A stretch of 30,406 nt of DNA from Borreliella mayonii (lineage in GTDB: Bacteria; Spirochaetota; Spirochaetia; Borreliales; Borreliaceae). The stretch spans positions 1 to 30,406 of the forward strand of contig NZ_CP015785.1 in assembly GCF_001945665.1 (NCBI RefSeq), read 5' to 3'. Both the position numbers and the translations under genes were made by a program. Positions 29,058 through 30,406 of this stretch are shown here, piece after piece (positions within the stretch are counted from its first letter, which is position 1; every line of letters begins with the position of its first letter). The notes under the pieces were generated by a model. It was not told the DNA's origin, did no database searches, and saw only the letters and a program-made list of their open reading frames with translations.

Positions 29058-30406
29058 ACTTATATCAAACAAAACTTTTTACAACACTACAAAAGGAATA
29101 CAAAAATAAATATGGAGTTGATATATCACAATTTGTAAAGCTAACAAATTCTTCAATTAATTTTGATAAGTTTGAAGAAGAACAGTTAACTTTAAAACAA
29201 AAAAATGTGATAAAAAGCATTAAAAAGAATAATGAAAAAAAGATTATACTCAGCGGCGGCATAGCTAGCGGCAAAACGTATCTTGCATGTTATCTTTTTC
29301 TAAAAAGTTTAATTAAAAATAAAAAGTTATATTCTAGCGATACGAATAATTTTATTATTGGGAATTCACAACGCTCAGTTGAAGTTAATGTTTTGGGACA
29401 ATTTGAAAAGCTATGTAAACTTCTTAAAATTCCTTATATTCCAAGACATACAAATAATTCATATATTCTTATTGATTCACTGAGAATTAATCTATATGGA
29501 GGAGATAAGGCAAGTGATTTTGAAAGATTTAGGGGAAGTAATTCGGCACTTATTTTTGTTAATGAGGCTACAACTTTACACAAGCAAACTTTAGAGGAGG
29601 TCTTAAAAAGACTAAGATGCGGGCAAGAAACTATTATTTTTGATACTAATCCCGATCATCCAGAACACTATTTTAAAACCGATTATATTGATAATATAGC
29701 GACATTTAAGACATATAATTTTACAACTTATGATAATGTGCTACTTAGTAAAGGATTTGTCGAAACACAAGAAAAGCTATATAAAGATATACCATCATAT
29801 AAAGCAAGAGTTTTGCTAGGTGAGTGGATAGCAAGCACTGATTCAATTTTTACACAAATAAATATTACTAATGATTATGTATTTACTAGCCCGATAGCAT
29901 ATTTAGACCCAGCATTTAGTGTTGGAGGGGATAACACTGCATTATGTGTTATGGAGCGAGTTGATGATAAGTATTATGCTTTTGTATTTCAAGACCAACG
30001 ACCAGCCAATGATCCTTATATTATGAATATGGTAAAGACCGTTATAGAAAATTTCAATGTGCATACACTGTATTTAGAGGATAGAGATAATACAAAAGGT
30101 GCTGGTGGATTGACCCGTGAATACATCTTGCTAAGAAATAATATGAGTCAATATTTTAGAATTGTTCCAGTTAAGCCAAAGTCTAATAAATTTAGCAGAA
30201 TAACAACGTTAATTACGCCGTTTACTTATAAGAAACTTTACATTACAAAGTACAGTAGTTCTTCTGTATTTAATGATATTTATTCGTATAAGGGGGATAA
30301 CAAAACCCATGATGATGCTCTTGATGCAATGTCTGCAGCATATTTGATGTTGTCTTTAGGATATAGAGAGCGAAGTGTTCACTTTGGCAATCAAAGATTT
30401 TTGTAA
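29054..30406 (+). CDS. Large terminase subunit (PBSX-type TerL)
   Basis: A 450-residue ATPase-nuclease that powers DNA packaging and cuts DNA at the end. ATPase half: Walker A GGIASGKT (68-75), a Walker-B-like LIFVNEA (166-172) with Glu171 as catalytic candidate, and motif III IIFDTNPDHP (194-203). Nuclease half: YLDPAFSVGGDNTAL with Asp285, LYLEDRDN with Glu342/Asp343, and THDDALDAMSAAYL with Asp420, Asp421 and Asp424, an RNase-H-like acidic set. The start is GTG 29054, overlapping the terS stop. The gene is complete and its stop codon is the last base of the window, so the portal promoter follows directly in the circle. The expected Asp of Walker B is Asn170. Confidence 0.9.
   Translation: MNLYQTKLFTTLQKEYKNKYGVDISQFVKLTNSSINFDKFEEEQLTLKQKNVIKSIKKNNEKKIILSGGIASGKTYLACYLFLKSLIKNKKLYSSDTNNFIIGNSQRSVEVNVLGQFEKLCKLLKIPYIPRHTNNSYILIDSLRINLYGGDKASDFERFRGSNSALIFVNEATTLHKQTLEEVLKRLRCGQETIIFDTNPDHPEHYFKTDYIDNIATFKTYNFTTYDNVLLSKGFVETQEKLYKDIPSYKARVLLGEWIASTDSIFTQINITNDYVFTSPIAYLDPAFSVGGDNTALCVMERVDDKYYAFVFQDQRPANDPYIMNMVKTVIENFNVHTLYLEDRDNTKGAGGLTREYILLRNNMSQYFRIVPVKPKSNKFSRITTLITPFTYKKLYITKYSSSSVFNDIYSYKGDNKTHDDALDAMSAAYLMLSLGYRERSVHFGNQRFL

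Noticed and set aside
1..30406. tRNA or rRNA genes
   Set aside because: No cloverleaf or rRNA-like conserved sequence was noticed; every larger gap is very AT-rich and explained by leaders or promoters.

Overview
The window reads as one complete, linearised 32-kb circular plasmid (cp32) of a Lyme-disease Borrelia (B. burgdorferi sensu lato), that is, a plasmid-prophage of the phiBB-1 type. The evidence is very AT-rich DNA, an unbroken phage late operon made of Borrelia-specific DUF families, the blyA/blyB lysis genes, a PF57-PF50-PF32-PF49 replication and partition cassette, two bdr genes, an mlp lipoprotein, and an ospE/erp lipoprotein pair. The last base (30406) is the last base of the terminase stop codon and position 7 begins a promoter for the portal gene, so the two ends almost certainly join.

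Layout. 1-15121: head and tail genes, all on the + strand and tightly packed (portal, scaffold, three tandem DUF228 head proteins, major capsid, connectors and completion proteins, sheath-like and tube-like proteins, two small chaperone-position genes, tape measure, baseplate hub, spike, gp25/gpJ/gpI-like wedge, fibre-like protein). 15198-16423: lysis cassette (BlyA holin, BlyB and a paralogue, an exported protein). 16528-17598: bdr and mlp. 17636-18586 (-): Erf-type single-strand annealing protein. 18960-22471: PF57 replication protein, PF50, PF32 (ParA), PF49, and a second bdr. 22945-24748: a YqaJ/lambda-exonuclease-like gene (DUF244), broken here by an in-frame TGA, then DUF261. 24754-25530 (-): a small tyrosine recombinase. 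25531-27589: erp regulatory region, an OspE-type lipoprotein and an ErpB-type lipoprotein. 27779-30406: a Borrelia-specific unknown gene, then small and large terminase subunits, leading back to the portal.

How it fits together. TerS/TerL package the plasmid into heads built from the portal-scaffold-capsid set, the tail genes complete a contractile-type particle, and BlyA/BlyB act in release. The replication cassette maintains the prophage as a plasmid. The annealing protein (erf) and its probable exonuclease partner (DUF244) lie at opposite ends of this cassette, pointing outward, behind nearly identical leaders that form inverted repeats. Mlp, OspE/Erp and ErpB are host-interaction lipoproteins carried by the phage.

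The most notable points are the stop codon inside the exonuclease domain, the repeated hairpin-plus-dyad leader element, a 30-bp perfect palindrome between the ParA and PF49 genes, a possible leaderless promoter in the tail operon, and a cysteine-peptidase-like Cys-His-Asp pattern in DUF261. Function assignments for most tail DUF families rest on gene order and weak resemblance, and are marked as such.
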